DNA of 64,000 nt from Distichodus sexfasciatus (lineage: Eukaryota; Chordata; Actinopteri; Characiformes; Distichodontidae): assembly GCA_032718565.1 (NCBI GenBank), contig JAVGVS010000185.1:62001-126000 (forward strand). The letters run 5' to 3'. Every line of letters begins with the position of its first letter. Position 1 is the stretch's first letter. The translations under genes and the position numbers were made by a program. The notes under the pieces were generated by a model, which saw only the letters and a list, made by a program, of their open reading frames with translations, was not told the origin of the DNA and made no database searches. Positions 46,363 through 58,949 of the stretch are shown here, piece by piece.

Positions 46363-49119
46363 GAGCATTTTGGTCTCATGGTCTGAGGTCCAGCAGCGTT
46401 TCCAGCCTTTAAGGACACCCTGGGCTTAGCCTGGACCGGATGTAAATCCAAAAAGGAGCTGATGATTTTTTTTCAATTTGTGTACAGTATATAAAAGGCG
46501 TTATAGTAGACTACAGCCTGTAGTAGACTGCCTAAATTATCGTTTTATTCCCAGATGCGTGTGTGTTTATAAAATAAATAAGCTAAACAACTGTACAATT
46601 ATTTTGCTAGACTCAAGATACCCTGGGCTGAGGCTCCAGTAAAATCGGCTCACGACGCCCCTGCTGAAGTAAAAAAAAAAATTAGTTTCATTTTTGTTGT
46701 ATTTAGACATCACTACCACATACATTGAGGAAGCAGAAAGTAAAAGTTACGCCACTTTTTCCTTCCTGCTCCTCACTTAAAGGGATACGTCATCTAAATA
46801 CACTGTTATGGTTAGCAGTGAAAGAAAGCTAATAGTCACACAATTTCTCTACATTAGCCTTTCTTTAAAATTTGTATTATTTTTATCTTTGAGTAGAGAG
46901 AAGAGATGAGAATCCAATGAGAAGCCTAAATTAAACGGCCTGCCTGGCCAGGATTCTGCATTTCAGATCCTGGATTTTTCACCCGTCTCTGCTGTGATAT
47001 ATGGTCCCCAAATACCTTATGCTGACCATGTGGAGGAAGTTTCCACAAGCCATGGGGTAAACCGATTTCCCTGAGCAATTTTGAAGTGTGTATGTCAGCC
47101 TAAAGAATCTAAGACCTTGAACAGACTTGACCTGTCCACTGGACATTTATAGGGACATTCCACTTACATGGGCTAAAAATAAAACACAAAACCATAAATA
47201 AAACATATTGGAGACTTTTAGCAAATGTTATTAGAAATGAATCATGAATTAAAAATAAAAATCCAAATAAAAATAACAGAGTTACTTTCTAAGCCATTGA
47301 ATTCATGTTTGGAAGTTAAAATTGTTGTTCTGATGTTGTAAGTTGAAATATCTGACAGCAATAAAAGATACAGATACATCTATCAATGCATTGGCATATG
47401 TAGCTGGCATTTATGATCATCTTTAATTATCATTCATTCCATGTAACATCTTAAAAAAAGAAGAGTGCTGCTGTAGCATGTCTCAGCGGAGTCCCGCAAA
47501 CAAACACCTGGCCAAGGCTGAGAGAGGAACAGCGGAAGCAAAACAGTCGTTTGTTAACATTTAGGACTGTTGGGGACAATGAAACCCGAGAGGAGGGTCT
47601 CGGGGAGGTGTTGTCCAGGAGATCTTTTAGATAAATCAGGTCTTTTAGATAAATGCTAAAAGAGGGTCATTCAAAGGGCAACATGGATTGTTTTTAAGGA
47701 TAGTTTTTTGTGACATTCAACATTTGATTACATAGTGAATCTGATTGGTATTCAAATGGAATTCAGAATATGAAACGTTTCAAAATATTGTTTTCTGAAA
47801 CCCTTCATATATATTCTAATTTAATGGAAATTGGAACTGGGAAATGAATATTGGAGATTTGGAAAAATTAACAACGTTTGGATTTAAATCAAGTCACTTT
47901 TACTGAATACTGCATAACAGCACAAAATGTTGCTCAGGTTTCACATGGTTAGAAGAAAACCTTGCACCTAGTGGAAAATGTTAGTAGACACAAGATGGCC
48001 GACTTGTGACTCACTGCTCAGATATCTTCGGCTGGGAGGGAGGATGGTGGTCTTCTGCTTGAACGCTGAGACGTTTGTTTAGTTTCCAGACAGTGTGGCC
48101 GGGAGGCTCCGAGAAGGGAGTGCGAGGGGGAGCGTGACTTTCCAGAGTTTCTGGAAAAGAGGGAAAAGTGAGGTCAGGGGTGACTCTTAAACACAGTTTT
48201 GGTTTTAAAAAATGGTCTCAGGGGGCTTTGAGGGATTAGGAAAGTAAGACTCAATGACTCGAGATATGAGAGATGAAAAGCATTACATGTTTGTACTTTT
48301 GTTTTATTCTGACAGTTGTGGTATTTTTACTGTTGTCGTGCGATGATCTGCTTTCTCCTTATTCTTGTTTAATGGTCTTTCATCTCTCCAGACTGAGGTG
48401 GACAGATTTTAGTCTGAAAAAGAGGCATGTATCTCCAGACAGACAAATAACACGTCATGCTTTGAGACATGCACTGCGGAACTATGACTAACCAAACTGT
48501 CTCAGGATATCGACCGCATTTTCACTAAGACGTCTGCAGCACTCGCATCTGTGGGATGGAAAATGTGAGACAAGCAGTCTCAGCTCAGCGTTGTGCCAAC
48601 TGCATTGGGCTGGAGCTTTTTAATGGGAACTCCTTCCATAGGTATTATTGTGGCTAACCTTTAATGGAAACTAATTTTTTTGCCTTTGTGTAGCACTATT
48701 ATTTAAAACTCATCTTGGTCCATGGACCAAGCAAATGGGGATAATGTGTACTTTGTCACTGCGTTCCAAGGAAAATCTTCTGTTGTCGTACTAAGGTTAA
48801 TCAAGGAAGTGATCCAGACGATTGAGACTAGACTAGACAGGCAATTCCTGAAGATATTGCATGATTGCTGTGAGCTCAAAACATCAAAATGTTGAAAAGG
48901 AGAAATGAAAATGGCTGTTTGTAGATGTTTCTGCTGATTATAGTTGACCTAGCTGTTAATCTCTTCTTCTTCTTCTCCCTCTTCTGGCTTCTCTTCTTAG
49001 GGGTCGCACTCGCCACAGTGGATCAAGAAAATACATTCAACAAAAGTTAATACATTTGTTGAGTTAATAATAGTTTTAGTCTGTGTTTTATTTATTTTTT
49101 ATTTTATTTTTTCTAAATC
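46363..49119. other. intergenic sequence without recognised features
   Basis: No exon, repeat family or RNA gene supported. The piece 47,960-48,180 is GC-richer than its surroundings. Confidence 0.4.
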
Positions 49120-49775
49120 ATAGTCATGTTAGGAATGCTGAAATAAGTCCTGTTTTTGTTTGATACTGGTGAAAAATGAGTATGAACACGTTCATCAAAA
49201 GTCAGAAGAAACCCAATGAAACAAATGCTCAATAACACCAGCCTCTACCAGCCAGCGTTACCATTAGTTAGCGTTAGCGGGCTAACTTGATGAGGTAAAC
49301 TTACTATATCACTACACTTATGTCAGCTCAGACGTACTTTTAGGTCTACCAGCTAGGATTAGTTAAGGTGTGCTTGGTTGATTGTGACAAACTAAATAAT
49401 TGACGTAAATCAGAAAAAATACCACAAAAGTTACCCACAGAAATCACGTAACGTTAGCTGAGGTAACTTAGCTGCTGATAACAACTTAACCTCATAGTTG
49501 TCAATGTACGAGGAGAGATATAACCCAAAACCTTTGTCCAGTCTGCTGTCTGGTCATGTTGACCACTTGCAGATCCACATAAGATGCAGAGATGCGGGGG
49601 AGCTCCTAGAGACAGCTACTGTAAAACGCTGTTTGTTGAAAGTATTTGTGTAAAAAGTAACCACAGACAGAGAGGTTTCCCGCTGTCGGCAAAGTTACTA
49701 TTCTGAATAGTGACGTCACGCTGGAAGAGAAGTCACCTGTTTAATGAACATGGAACTAATATTGCACATAAGGCC
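49120..49775 (-). repeat. dispersed repeat, copy 2 (without the MITE)
   Basis: Reverse-complement partner of 9,880-10,760. The site of the 216-bp insertion is empty here: ATTCAG joins AATAGTAACTTTG on the minus strand. Confidence 0.8.
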
Positions 49776-50639
49776 CATTATGCGTTGTTGAATTTATGTT
49801 AATCTGCCCCTTGTGGCCAAAATAAGAAATGACAGACATAATGGTGGCACCTCTGTGTGGCTGAAATCAAGAATTGCAATTGTTCTGACCTGACAAGGGG
49901 AACATTGACACGAAACATAATCCCCTCAATGCACTGGATAATGGCTGCTACGGACAACAATTATAGAATTTGTCCCAGATCAGTTCAGCACAGTGCATTG
50001 TTTATGACAAAATGTAACTTGTTTTGATACAAACCTTCTGCACGCAGAGATATCTGTGGTCAGAGGTCATCTGGCTCACATTCACTTTATCCAGAAATAT
50101 TTTATTGGTGAATTGTTGAATAAAAAATGAAGATTTAACTTACTGTGTGAAGCAGTGGCTTGTACGGGCAGCATGATTTCTTTCTTGACTGTTGGTTTGT
50201 CAAAACCAAGTCCAAACTTATGTCTTGTCAGGTTGGAGAAATATTGGTTCAGTGATCCTCTGACTGTGTAGTGCAAATATGATAATCTGGCGAGAGAGGT
50301 GTTTAGTGAGTCATGCACAGGCATGTTAATGGGACTTTGCAGCGTTTCAATAGTTTTATATTTTTCAGTTTTACAATTTTAGTGTATTTTATTATTGTCG
50401 TGTAACTATATTTCACAGCTTTGACTGCTACACATCTCCCAGTCCCACAGGCATGGATTTGAGACATGTCAGGAAATTGGCAGACAATTTGTTTTCTAAC
50501 GTTGATTTTGCAAGAGATGTGGCGTTGTCTTCTGAAGTTGAGATGAAGAAATATTTGCCCTGTAGTCTTCAACTTAATCTGACACTCTGCCCTGAAGTCA
50601 GAAATCACAGGACAGCAAGTTGCATAGCTCAGCAGGGTT

Positions 50640-50770
50640 ATTCACTGATCAGCCATAACATTATGACCTCTTAGAGGTGAAGTGAAAAACACTGATTACC
50701 TGGTAACATTGGGAACTGCCAGTGAGTGCAATATATTCGACAGCAAGTGAACATTTTGTCCTTTTAGTTG
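50640..50770. repeat. Tc1-type end fragment
   Basis: CACTGATCAGCCATAACATT is a dispersed Tc1/mariner end motif, also present degraded at 6,935. Confidence 0.5.
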
Positions 50771-50861
50771 ATGTGTTTGAAAGATTTTTGCTATTTTGAA
50801 ACAGGTCAACTCGTGATGATGGCTAGAAGACTAGATTAGAGCATTTCCAAAATGATTTAGA

Positions 50862-51048
50862 TTTGCGGCATTTAGCAGACGCTCTTATCCCAAACAACTT
50901 TCATTCCCTAATTTCAGGAACAGTCATCCTGGAGCAACTTGGGGTTAACGGTCTTGCTCAGGGACCCAACGTGAGTCGTGTTGGAGGGAGGATTCAAACC
51001 CGCAACCTCTTGGTCTAGAGCCAAGTGTCCCAACCAGTAGACCACTGT
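50862..51048 (-). repeat. SINE family B copy
   Basis: Most complete family-B copy: on the minus strand it begins with a GTGGTCTACTGGTTGGGAC A-box region, has B box GGGTTTGAATCC, and ends CTGCTAAATGCCGC. Confidence 0.8.
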
Positions 51049-51053
51049 CACAT

Positions 51054-51306
51054 TGGGACAGTTGGTAGTGTAATGGTTCGGCTGTATGCCCTGTGATCGG
51101 AAGGTTGCCGCTTCGAATCCCAGACCAGTAAAAGTACCACTGAGGTACTCATGAGTAAGCTACCATCCCCAAGCACTGCTCCCTGGGCGCTGCTCATGTT
51201 AGCTGCCCACTGCTCCTACGCGGATGGGTCAAATGCAGAGATCACATTTGGTTGTGGTGCACTGTGTGCTGTAGTGTGTTCACAATGACAAATAATCACG
51301 CACTTT
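51054..51306 (+). repeat. SINE family A copy
   Basis: Complete and well preserved, starting six bases from the head of the minus-strand family-B copy, so the two heads face apart. Confidence 0.85.
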
Positions 51307-51441
51307 TGCACCTTACGTTTTCTTTTATTGTTTCATCCAGTAATAGTTGTTAGTAGAAGTAATGTGGAGTAGGATACACACAGCAAATGAATTAAAAATG
51401 TGAACATGATGTTAAAAGTATGAAAATCTACATTCTTTTAA

Positions 51442-52015
51442 TGTCCCATATTATACATTTTTTAAACAAGTTAAAATACGTCTATTAGCTCCACTAAATA
51501 TGTCTCTAAAGTAGTTTGCTGTAAGAACCTCTCAGATTAGGCATTTTCACCTGCTTTTTACTCCTCTATTTCAGTCCCTTTCAGAACAGACTGTTTCTCA
51601 TTAGTATTCCTAAATGCAAATGAGCCACTGGGGTGTAGACAACACGGCGAGAGTTTACCTCACGTGAAAATAATCCACATGGCTGCTGCTAACAGACCAT
51701 CCATACAGCCATACATGTTCAACACAACACTCCGCCGCTAGACTTCTTCACTGTGATTCCTACGCTAGCGCTTGTGAGAAAACATGGCAGATCAGGAAGC
51801 GCTAGCAGTTCTACCTGGTGGGCGGAGCTTCTCAGATAGGAGGGTGGGGTTATTCAAATGTCCCCTAATGTGATGTAGAACTAGAAATCTAAACGGCTTG
51901 TTTAAGCACACGATTTCTGACATTCGTAATTTACAGTGTGTGTGTAGAGGCAGTACAGACCCAAATGGATGTCCAAACAACAAAAAAAGTGAATTTTTCA
52001 TAACGTGGGAACTTG
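51442..52015 (+). mobile_element. piggyBac-type MITE, copy 2
   Basis: Begins after TTAA (51438-51441) with TGTCCCATATTATACA. It lacks about 40 bp relative to copy 1. The right end is decayed and its TTAA lost. Confidence 0.8.
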
Positions 52016-52592
52016 TCAAATTATAATAAGGATTCCATGATGTTTAGGTGGAAAGTATTTTGATTTATGGCTTGCATTAGTCACACTCCATCTCACAGCC
52101 AAGAGCCAGGAGAGAACTGTGATGAAATGAGTTGACAATGTCAACAGATGCTCCTTTTGCTAATTCAGTACTAATCAGAAACACCTTGTAGTAAAGAAAG
52201 GAAAATAATAGTATTTCTTGTAACAATGCAGCATTTTGCCAAGCTACATAATTTATAAGGTACTATGTTTTTAGTATTTGAATTCCCGTATTCTATTCCG
52301 TAATCTCCGTATTCTAATTTTAGTAGTTAGCTGCTCCGCAACACTGACTCTACTCCTTGATTCAGAGCATTGGGAAAAGTGAAAGAGAGAGGGGAGGGAG
52401 AGAGAGAAAATTTGCACGACTCTCAGCTTGCAGGGGAGAAGAGAAAACATACCCCAGGCTACAGCAAAAAGACTCTTTCAATAATCCCTGATAATCACAG
52501 GGTATAAAACAAGCTAGCACAATGCTGATGTCATACTTTTACTGTTGGAAGAACTGAACCAACTTCTCCCCCTCCTCACTCCAGGAACGTGG

Positions 52593-52775
52593 TGATTGGC
52601 TGATTCCAGACGACATCCAACCCACCCATCGACACGTCCAATAAGGGCGGCGACTGCGGCTGCTGGAACCCGCTGGAACCGGGGTGCTGTTAATCACTCG
52701 AAGCAGTGTGAGTTTAAAAGCAGAAGCGATATGAGTTCATGGCTGTGTGTTTCCCTCACGACTCCCTGAGGTACG
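52593..52775 (+). promoter_or_regulatory. candidate promoter with paired CCAAT boxes
   Basis: Inverted CCAAT at 52595-52599, direct CCAAT at 52638-52642 next to GGGCGG, and TTTAAAAG at 52713-52720, in locally GC-rich sequence. A downstream ATG frame is only a dozen codons or ends at a possible GTACGC donor. No product recognised. Confidence 0.25.
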
Positions 52776-53500
52776 CTGAAAAGTGGACAAAGAAAACTTT
52801 GTGATATTTTGACATCAAATTAGGAAAAATGTGAACATCTACTACAAGCAGCTAAACTGATCTGCTGATCTGATACTGATCTGTTTTCTCTGAGAGTAGA
52901 GGTTTTAGAAACGCCATATTTTTTTCTTGACCTCCACATGACCAGGAGCAGCAATTGATGCTTATCTCCTCTGCAGTCACACATGTCTGTACAGACACAG
53001 ACGTCAAGAAATATGATGCTTTATTGACTTCACTCTTCTGATGATTGACTGATTGCAAGAGACAGAGGAAAGTTGACTCCAAGCATGTTATATTACAAAC
53101 AACTGATGGTTGAGTAATTGCAGCTAAGCATAGTCTTATCTGTACAGTTTTGCCCAAAGCTGTTGCTTAGACATATTTGTTGTGTAGCTCTATTGATAGC
53201 TTAAAGAGTCCTAAAAAACACGAAAATAAAACAATAGGTTTTGCGGTTATTTCCCGTATTCACATATCGACTGTGTTTGTATTGACTGGCTACTACACCA
53301 TAAAGTGTGCTCTGTAGGAAGTGTAAAATCATGCTTCCAGGACTAACAGGATGTGGTCACATATCAAAGTAAAAAGATTTTCTTGCACAAGCAAAATTTT
53401 CTAATTTTCACGCAGAAATATGTTGCTTGCATGAAACATTTTCAGGGGTTGACACAAAAACATCTTATGTGCATGCAAAAATATGCAATAAGCAAATTTT

Positions 53501-53732
53501 CTTGTGTTCATCATACAGTATGTGCATGGAAAAATATGCAGTGAGCATGCAAAATGTTCTTGAGTTCATCATACAGTATGTGCATGGGAAAATATGCAGT
53601 GAGCATGCAAAATGTTCTTGAGTTCATCATACAGTATGTGCATGGGAAAATATGCAGTGAGCATGCAAAATGTTCTTGTGTTCATCATACAGTATGTGCA
53701 TGGGAAAATATGCAGTGAGCATGCAATATTTT
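53501..53732 (+). repeat. 58-bp tandem repeat, four units
   Basis: Units start at 53501, 53559, 53617 and 53675 and contain CATACAGTATGTGCATGG and ATATGCAGTGAGCATGCAA. Flanks to 53,380 and 53,870 hold degenerate versions of AATATG and GCATGCAAA. Open frames with repeating SSYSMCM are artefacts of the array. Confidence 0.93.
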
Positions 53733-54084
53733 CTTGTATGCACGTGAAATGCTCTTGTGCTCACACAGTAACATCTTGTGCACTCCCAAAAATGTCACAT
53801 AAAATTTTCTTGTGCACATATGAAAATCTCATATGCTCATGCAAAAATATGTTGTGAGCATGCAAAATTTTATCATTGCCTAATTGCTGTTGTTCTGCCA
53901 AACAGTTCTGCCCAGCTGAGGTCTGGACTCTACGAGAGCTCTGAAAGTGTCATGTGGTACCTGGTATCAGGACATTACCGACAGATCCTTAAATTCATTC
54001 CAGGTCAGTGTTGGCGCTTCAGGTTTTCTCCTGACCACCAGAAGAAGATAAAGGTTTAAGGTGTTGCTAAGGCATCCAAGTTGA

Positions 54085-54195
54085 AGTCAAAGTAAACTTT
54101 ATTGACATCTCAGCTATATGCATGTATACAGAGAGACGAGACGATGTGGCTTCAGTTTTTACATAGTACAAAGTACACATAAGGCATGTGATACC
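54085..54195 (+). repeat. ACTTTATTG-type repeat end, fragment 2
   Basis: AAACTTTATTGACATCTC followed by AGAGAGACGAGACGATGTGG, matching 60,730-60,800. Confidence 0.6.
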
Positions 54196-54214
54196 GTTAG
54201 AATTTCCGTAGAGG

Positions 54215-54445
54215 CAGGAGCAGTGGGTATTGGATAATGGTTAGGGCGTTTGCCCCGTGATCGGAAGGACGGCAGTTCAAATCCTGAAAGGTGTCCGTGT
54301 GGTGCTCATGAGCAAGGTTCCGTCCCCAAACTCTGCTCTCTGGGGGCTGCACATCAGCTTCTCACTGCTTCTTCATGCATGGGCTAAATATGGAGGTTGC
54401 GTTTTGTTGTGGTGCTGTGTGTTGTGTTCACAATGACTAATAATA
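54215..54445 (+). repeat. SINE family A copy
   Basis: Head GGATAATGGTTAGGGCGTTT and B box CAGTTCAAATCC. A small deletion removes CAGACTGGTAAAGGTA after the B box. Confidence 0.8.
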
Positions 54446-54773
54446 TTAATAATATTAATTACGATAGAGATGTTTTGGTGGTACACAGATTATTTATAAT
54501 ATTTTAGGCTGCTAGCCATGATGTTTTGGCTTGTAATTTTGATTACTTGGTACCAACAATCACCTTGTTAATTTTTTATTATTTCTTCTTATTCTTCTTC
54601 ACCGCTCATGACTTTAAATGTTCAGCTCATTGATGAGATGTGGGGTATTACGTTTCTTGTCAGTCACCAAACTGCCACCCTCTTTTATATTTTACCTCCA
54701 AAGGGTCACCAACTTTGAAAAGATCTGTGCTGTTACTTTTCTTGTTTTTAGCCCATTTCTAACCTCAACTTAA

Positions 54774-55421
54774 AGGTCCCATACTATGAAAAATTCACTT
54801 TTTCTGTTCTTTGGACATGCATTCGGGTCTGCACTACCTCTACACATTTAAAGGTTAATAAAAATGGTGAATTGTGTTAGTATCAATTAACGAATGTCAG
54901 CAATCGTGTGCTTAAACGAGCCGTTTAGATTTCTCTCCTGCTTCTACGTCACATTAGGGGACATTTGAATAACTGCACCCTCATATATGAGAAGCTCCAC
55001 CCACCAGGTAGAACTTCTAGCGCTTCCTGATCCACCATGTTTTCTCACCAGCACTAGTGAGTGTAGGGATCACAGTGAAGAAGTCTAGCGGCGGAGTGTT
55101 GTGTTGAACATGTTTGGCTGTGTGGATGGTCTGTTAGCAGCAGCCGTGTGGATTATTTTCACGTGAGGTAAACTCTCGCCGTGTTGTCTACAGCCCACTT
55201 CTGGAGTGAGGGGCGTGTGCGGGCAGCAGAGGCTCATTTGCATTTAGGAATGAGTTACTAATGAGAAGGAGCCTGTTCTGAAAGGGACTAAAATAGAGGA
55301 GTAAAAAGCAGGTGAAAATGCCTAATCTGAAAGGTTCTTACAGCAAACTACTTTAGAGACATATTTAGTAGAGCTCATAGACCGATTTTACCTTGCTAGA
55401 AAAATGTATAATATGGGAGCT
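54774..55421 (-). mobile_element. piggyBac-type MITE, copy 3
   Basis: Inverted relative to copies 1 and 2, flanked by TTAA at 54770-54773 and 55422-55425. Ends AGGTCCCATACTATG and TATAATATGGGAGCT. At 648 bp it is the longest copy, with an extra AT-rich piece near 54,850. Confidence 0.85.
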
Positions 55422-55425
55422 TTAA

Positions 55426-57134
55426 CATGCATTTTGCTGTTCATATTTTACCAGCTAGCTCATCTATAACCATATAAGCATCTATTTACAGCTGTTATTA
55501 TTTCTCCTTTTTTTACTTGGCGGTCTAGTTGTATGTTTAACATTTTAGAATGGGACAAGAACACGGCAGAGAAATAACTATAGAAAATAAACAAATGCAT
55601 ATGTTCTCTTGACTGTTCTCTGTGTTCTGCATATCGTTATTAGTTTATACTTATTTTAATTTTTATGTCTTACAAATGATTTTTTTATTCCATTAACAAT
55701 ATTTGCAAATATAGGAACAAAAAAAATCTTTCTGTTACAACACTGACCATTTTAAAGTCATTTTTCTCAACTTTTCTCCTTATCCTTAGTTTTCCGCTCA
55801 TCGTGGACCAGTCTCCAGTTTAGCTGTGCTTTGTTTGCAGTGGGACACACTGAGGCAGGCCTGATGATTTACTGGGCGGAGCGAGAAGGGGCTGCGCCAG
55901 GCGCATTTGGGCTGCAGTAATGAATGTCTAAAAGATGATCTCAGTGCTTACTCAAATCTGCTCTCCACGCTGGACTCAAGATGTCGGCCTAATCAAACTG
56001 TTTCCGGGAAGAAGGAGCTCTGGGTACGAGCACATAAGCCAAGAAAGCGGGGAGGTGGTGAAGAGCTAAGCATTTTTCCACCATTGCAAGTTTGATTTAC
56101 AAAAAATGGTTGATCATTTGTTCAAACTTTAATGTTTTTGCTAGTTTTTCATTTTTTTTACTTCAATGTTGGTGTGAGTCAAACAAATTCTCTATTGTTA
56201 GGGAATTAAATAATTTACACAATACAAAACCATGAAGAACAACATAACCAGTTTAATGCAGGAAGCTCAGATCAGTTTATTTAAAGCCTCACCTATGTAA
56301 TATCAATGTTTACATTTTTTTTTGAAGGGAAACAAATTCAATTTAATTTAAAAAACAAAACAGAAATACATTTTTACCAAATTTATAAGTTTAACAAAAA
56401 AAACAAAAATAGACATGTACAAATTAATAAAATAAACAAATGACAGTACATAACAAAACCATTACATATATTTTTAGACATATTTTACATTGTATTAGAA
56501 TAGTTTATTCCAAATAGGGAAAAGTTATTCCATTTTCTGGTAACTTTAAATTCCATCGTCTTCTACAAAGGAAGTGGAGATGTGTAAACTGGAGAATTGA
56601 GTAATAGTAAAACAAGGAGAATGAAGCCCATCATTCCTTTTCATAATCGTTATTAAAGAATCAATCGTGTAATTTAAGATTAACATTAAAAAATACTCCA
56701 AAAAATCAGTGAGCGCTGGGGAAAAAAGAAACATAAGCAACATGTATAGTGTAGTATTCGTTCAGGTCTCTGCTCATACTCTCACCCTGTCTCAGGTTGG
56801 CATGTGGATTTAGGCATTTACGCATTCTGTTTCCGTCCCTATAAAGCAGTCCCCTGACGTGCCCTAACGTTAAGGCTTGATGTATGACCCGCATGTGTCA
56901 AAATATAACACTCGTAAGACAACGGACACCTACACACAGCTGCTCGTCTCTGAACGGAGGTGCAGAATGCAGCACAAATTCATTTTTCTATACTGACGTA
57001 AGCAATCCAAAAATGTATAGTGAATTAACTTTTATTTTTGTTACCACTTAATTTTACCATCTTCGTTTTCTTCATTATTTCTTTTCCTCCTTCTTTTTCT
57101 TTTTATTATTATTCCATCTGCATTACACTGAGAT
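55426..57134. other. intergenic sequence
   Basis: AT-rich with long A/T runs between 56,130 and 56,520. Nothing supported. Confidence 0.4.
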
Positions 57135-57240
57135 TAATAGCATTTAGCAGACGCTCTAATCCAGACCGACTTTCATTTCCTTTCGTCTCCCTGAGAGCAA
57201 CTTGAACCTGGAAGTAGGATTCGAACCCACGTCCATAAAG
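57135..57240 (-). repeat. SINE family B fragment
   Basis: GCATTTAGCAGACGCTCTAA through GGATTCGAACCC; the head is missing. Confidence 0.6.
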
Positions 57241-57284
57241 AGATTATCATTCCCTACTTTGGACACAATGTGCACCATCATTAG

Positions 57285-57725
57285 GGCCCGTGTCCACCAG
57301 ACGCGTTTTTTGCGCTGAGAGCGGTCAAAACCACACTTCCAGAGCTCTTTCTCTGCACTTTCTTGGCGCTTCTTTCAGTGCTTGTTGTTGCTAAGTTACG
57401 AATAGCGTAATCGGGCATTTCCTTGTTCGTTCCTATTTCACAAAAACATTGTAACGTGTTCCTCTGGGATCAGTAGTTTTGCAGACATAAAAGAGATCAT
57501 CTTAACAAGAGAGAGAAATCGCATCTTGGCTTTAGCGGCGGCGTTTGAACTAATTAGCTTCTCCAGCCGCTCCAGATACACAGCCATTGTTGTTAGTGAG
57601 TATGTCCCGCCCCTTCCTCGATTTTGATTGACTAGCAAGAGAAACGTGACATTGATGAGCCGAGAGCTGTTCTAAAAGTTGAACGGATTTCAACTTGAAG
57701 CGCTCTGAGCGATGCGGTAAAAAAA
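57285..57725. repeat. GGGCCCGTGTCCACCAGACG-type repeat
   Basis: A familiar fish MITE end followed by GCGTTTTTTGCGCTGAGAGC and, later, AAGCGCTCTGAGCGATGCGG, which are inverse-related. The far terminal repeat is not found, so it may be truncated. Confidence 0.5.
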
Positions 57726-57906
57726 CTTCTGCACCGGTGTTTTTTATTTTCGTCGAAGGCGCTTAGTGCTCTAAACACTCAAACTCATAGGATATAGGCG
57801 ATCTCTATAGAAAACAGTTTTGTGGAATAAATAGCATCTGAAAATGCTGTAATGATTATATAAGTGATACTATCCCAAAGAGGCAGAGTTTGTCAGTGTT
57901 GCTCTC

Positions 57907-58197
57907 ATGCGAAGCGAGACCCCGCTGGTTCCTCAATGGCTTGACGCTGCACAGATGTTGTTTGTGCTGTTGGCTTTTATTATTGTGGTTGGCCTGCTGT
58001 GGCATTTTTTTTGCTTGCGTGGCACGGCCTCCTTGTTTCCTCAGTACCCCAACTGGAACATTTCATCTGTTGTATGGTATAGCACCTCATTTTGCAAAAT
58101 GCACTGTGTATTGCATTTGTTTTGCGTTTGTTTAACTTTACTGAAAGTGTATCCATTTTATTACTTTTTCTTTGTAGACGGATTTACTTCATCATGA
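57907..58197 (+). CDS. unproven small membrane-protein-like ORF
   Basis: A 96-codon frame opening MRSETPLVPQWLDAAQ, then a hydrophobic run LFVLLAFIIVVGLLWHFFCL that would be a single membrane span, and later a low-information aromatic tail. I recognise no family. An overlapping frame is equally hydrophobic because the DNA is T-rich, which argues for chance. No promoter or splice evidence. Confidence 0.12.
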   Translation: MRSETPLVPQWLDAAQMLFVLLAFIIVVGLLWHFFCLRGTASLFPQYPNWNISSVVWYSTSFCKMHCVLHLFCVCLTLLKVYPFYYFFFVDGFTSS

Positions 58198-58399
58198 GTA
58201 ACGCATTAATTGTTTTTCAAGACACCTTATACAATGAAATTCTGTTGGCAAGTCCCAAAGCAGCAATATATAAACTACAATAGTGCAGTTAAACAAATGT
58301 AGTAAAACTATGTCTTTAAAAATAAAAAGTATTCAAACAAAATAGTTATTCATTATTAAAAATAACAGTACACAGTTACAGCGCAAAATAATTAAACGA

Positions 58400-58945
58400 C
58401 TATTAATAAAGTGCTCGTGGAGATGAGAGGCAGTCTCTCCAAAACGGCTTCGTCATTAGTGCTCTGGAGAACCTTTTTATGCGGTTTAAGGTTCTTTGGA
58501 GAACTGAATGCAAAAAAGAGTGCTTTAAGTAACACCTTATATCATTTTCAGTGCTTTGAAGGACACTTTATGTTAAAGTATGACCTTAATTGCTGCTGAC
58601 CCTATGCCTGACCTACTGATTTATTTAATTATTATTATGGTGCTATTTTTAACTGTAACTGTGTTTTAGAGAGATCACTTATTAATGTGCAATTTAGTTA
58701 AAGTAACTGATAACTTGACTCACTTGGGTTTTACCAAATGTTTGAACAAATTGAATAAATTATTACATATTGTACGTAATGAACACAGCTACAAAGGTAC
58801 AAATACTAAATTCTTTATGATCACTTAATGATAAATGGTTCTGCAAAGACCAGTGGGTAAATGGGTTTTTGTAGAACCAAAGAAGGTTCTCCTATGGCAT
58901 CACTGTGAAGAACCACTTTTGGTTCTTTTATTTTTAAGAGTGTAG
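58400..58945. repeat. GGTTCTT-type MITE fragments
   Basis: AAGGTTCTTTGGAGAAC near 58,490 and AGAACCAAAGAAGGTTCTCC with AAGAACCACTTTTGGTTCTT near 58,880-58,930 are typical of a palindromic fish MITE ending in TTTTTAAGAGTGTA. Confidence 0.55.
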
Positions 58946-58949
58946 TTTA

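Noticed and set aside
50865..51306. tRNA genes
   Set aside because: A- and B-box-like heads are present, but there is no cloverleaf with acceptor pairing, and the heads run into SINE bodies.
53501..53732. CRISPR-like array
   Set aside because: The 58-bp units are contiguous with no unique spacers, in a vertebrate genome. It is a minisatellite.
57890..58135. Cysteine/leucine-rich hydrophobic frame
   Set aside because: Overlaps another hydrophobic frame; both follow from T-rich DNA. The better of the two is listed only at very low confidence.
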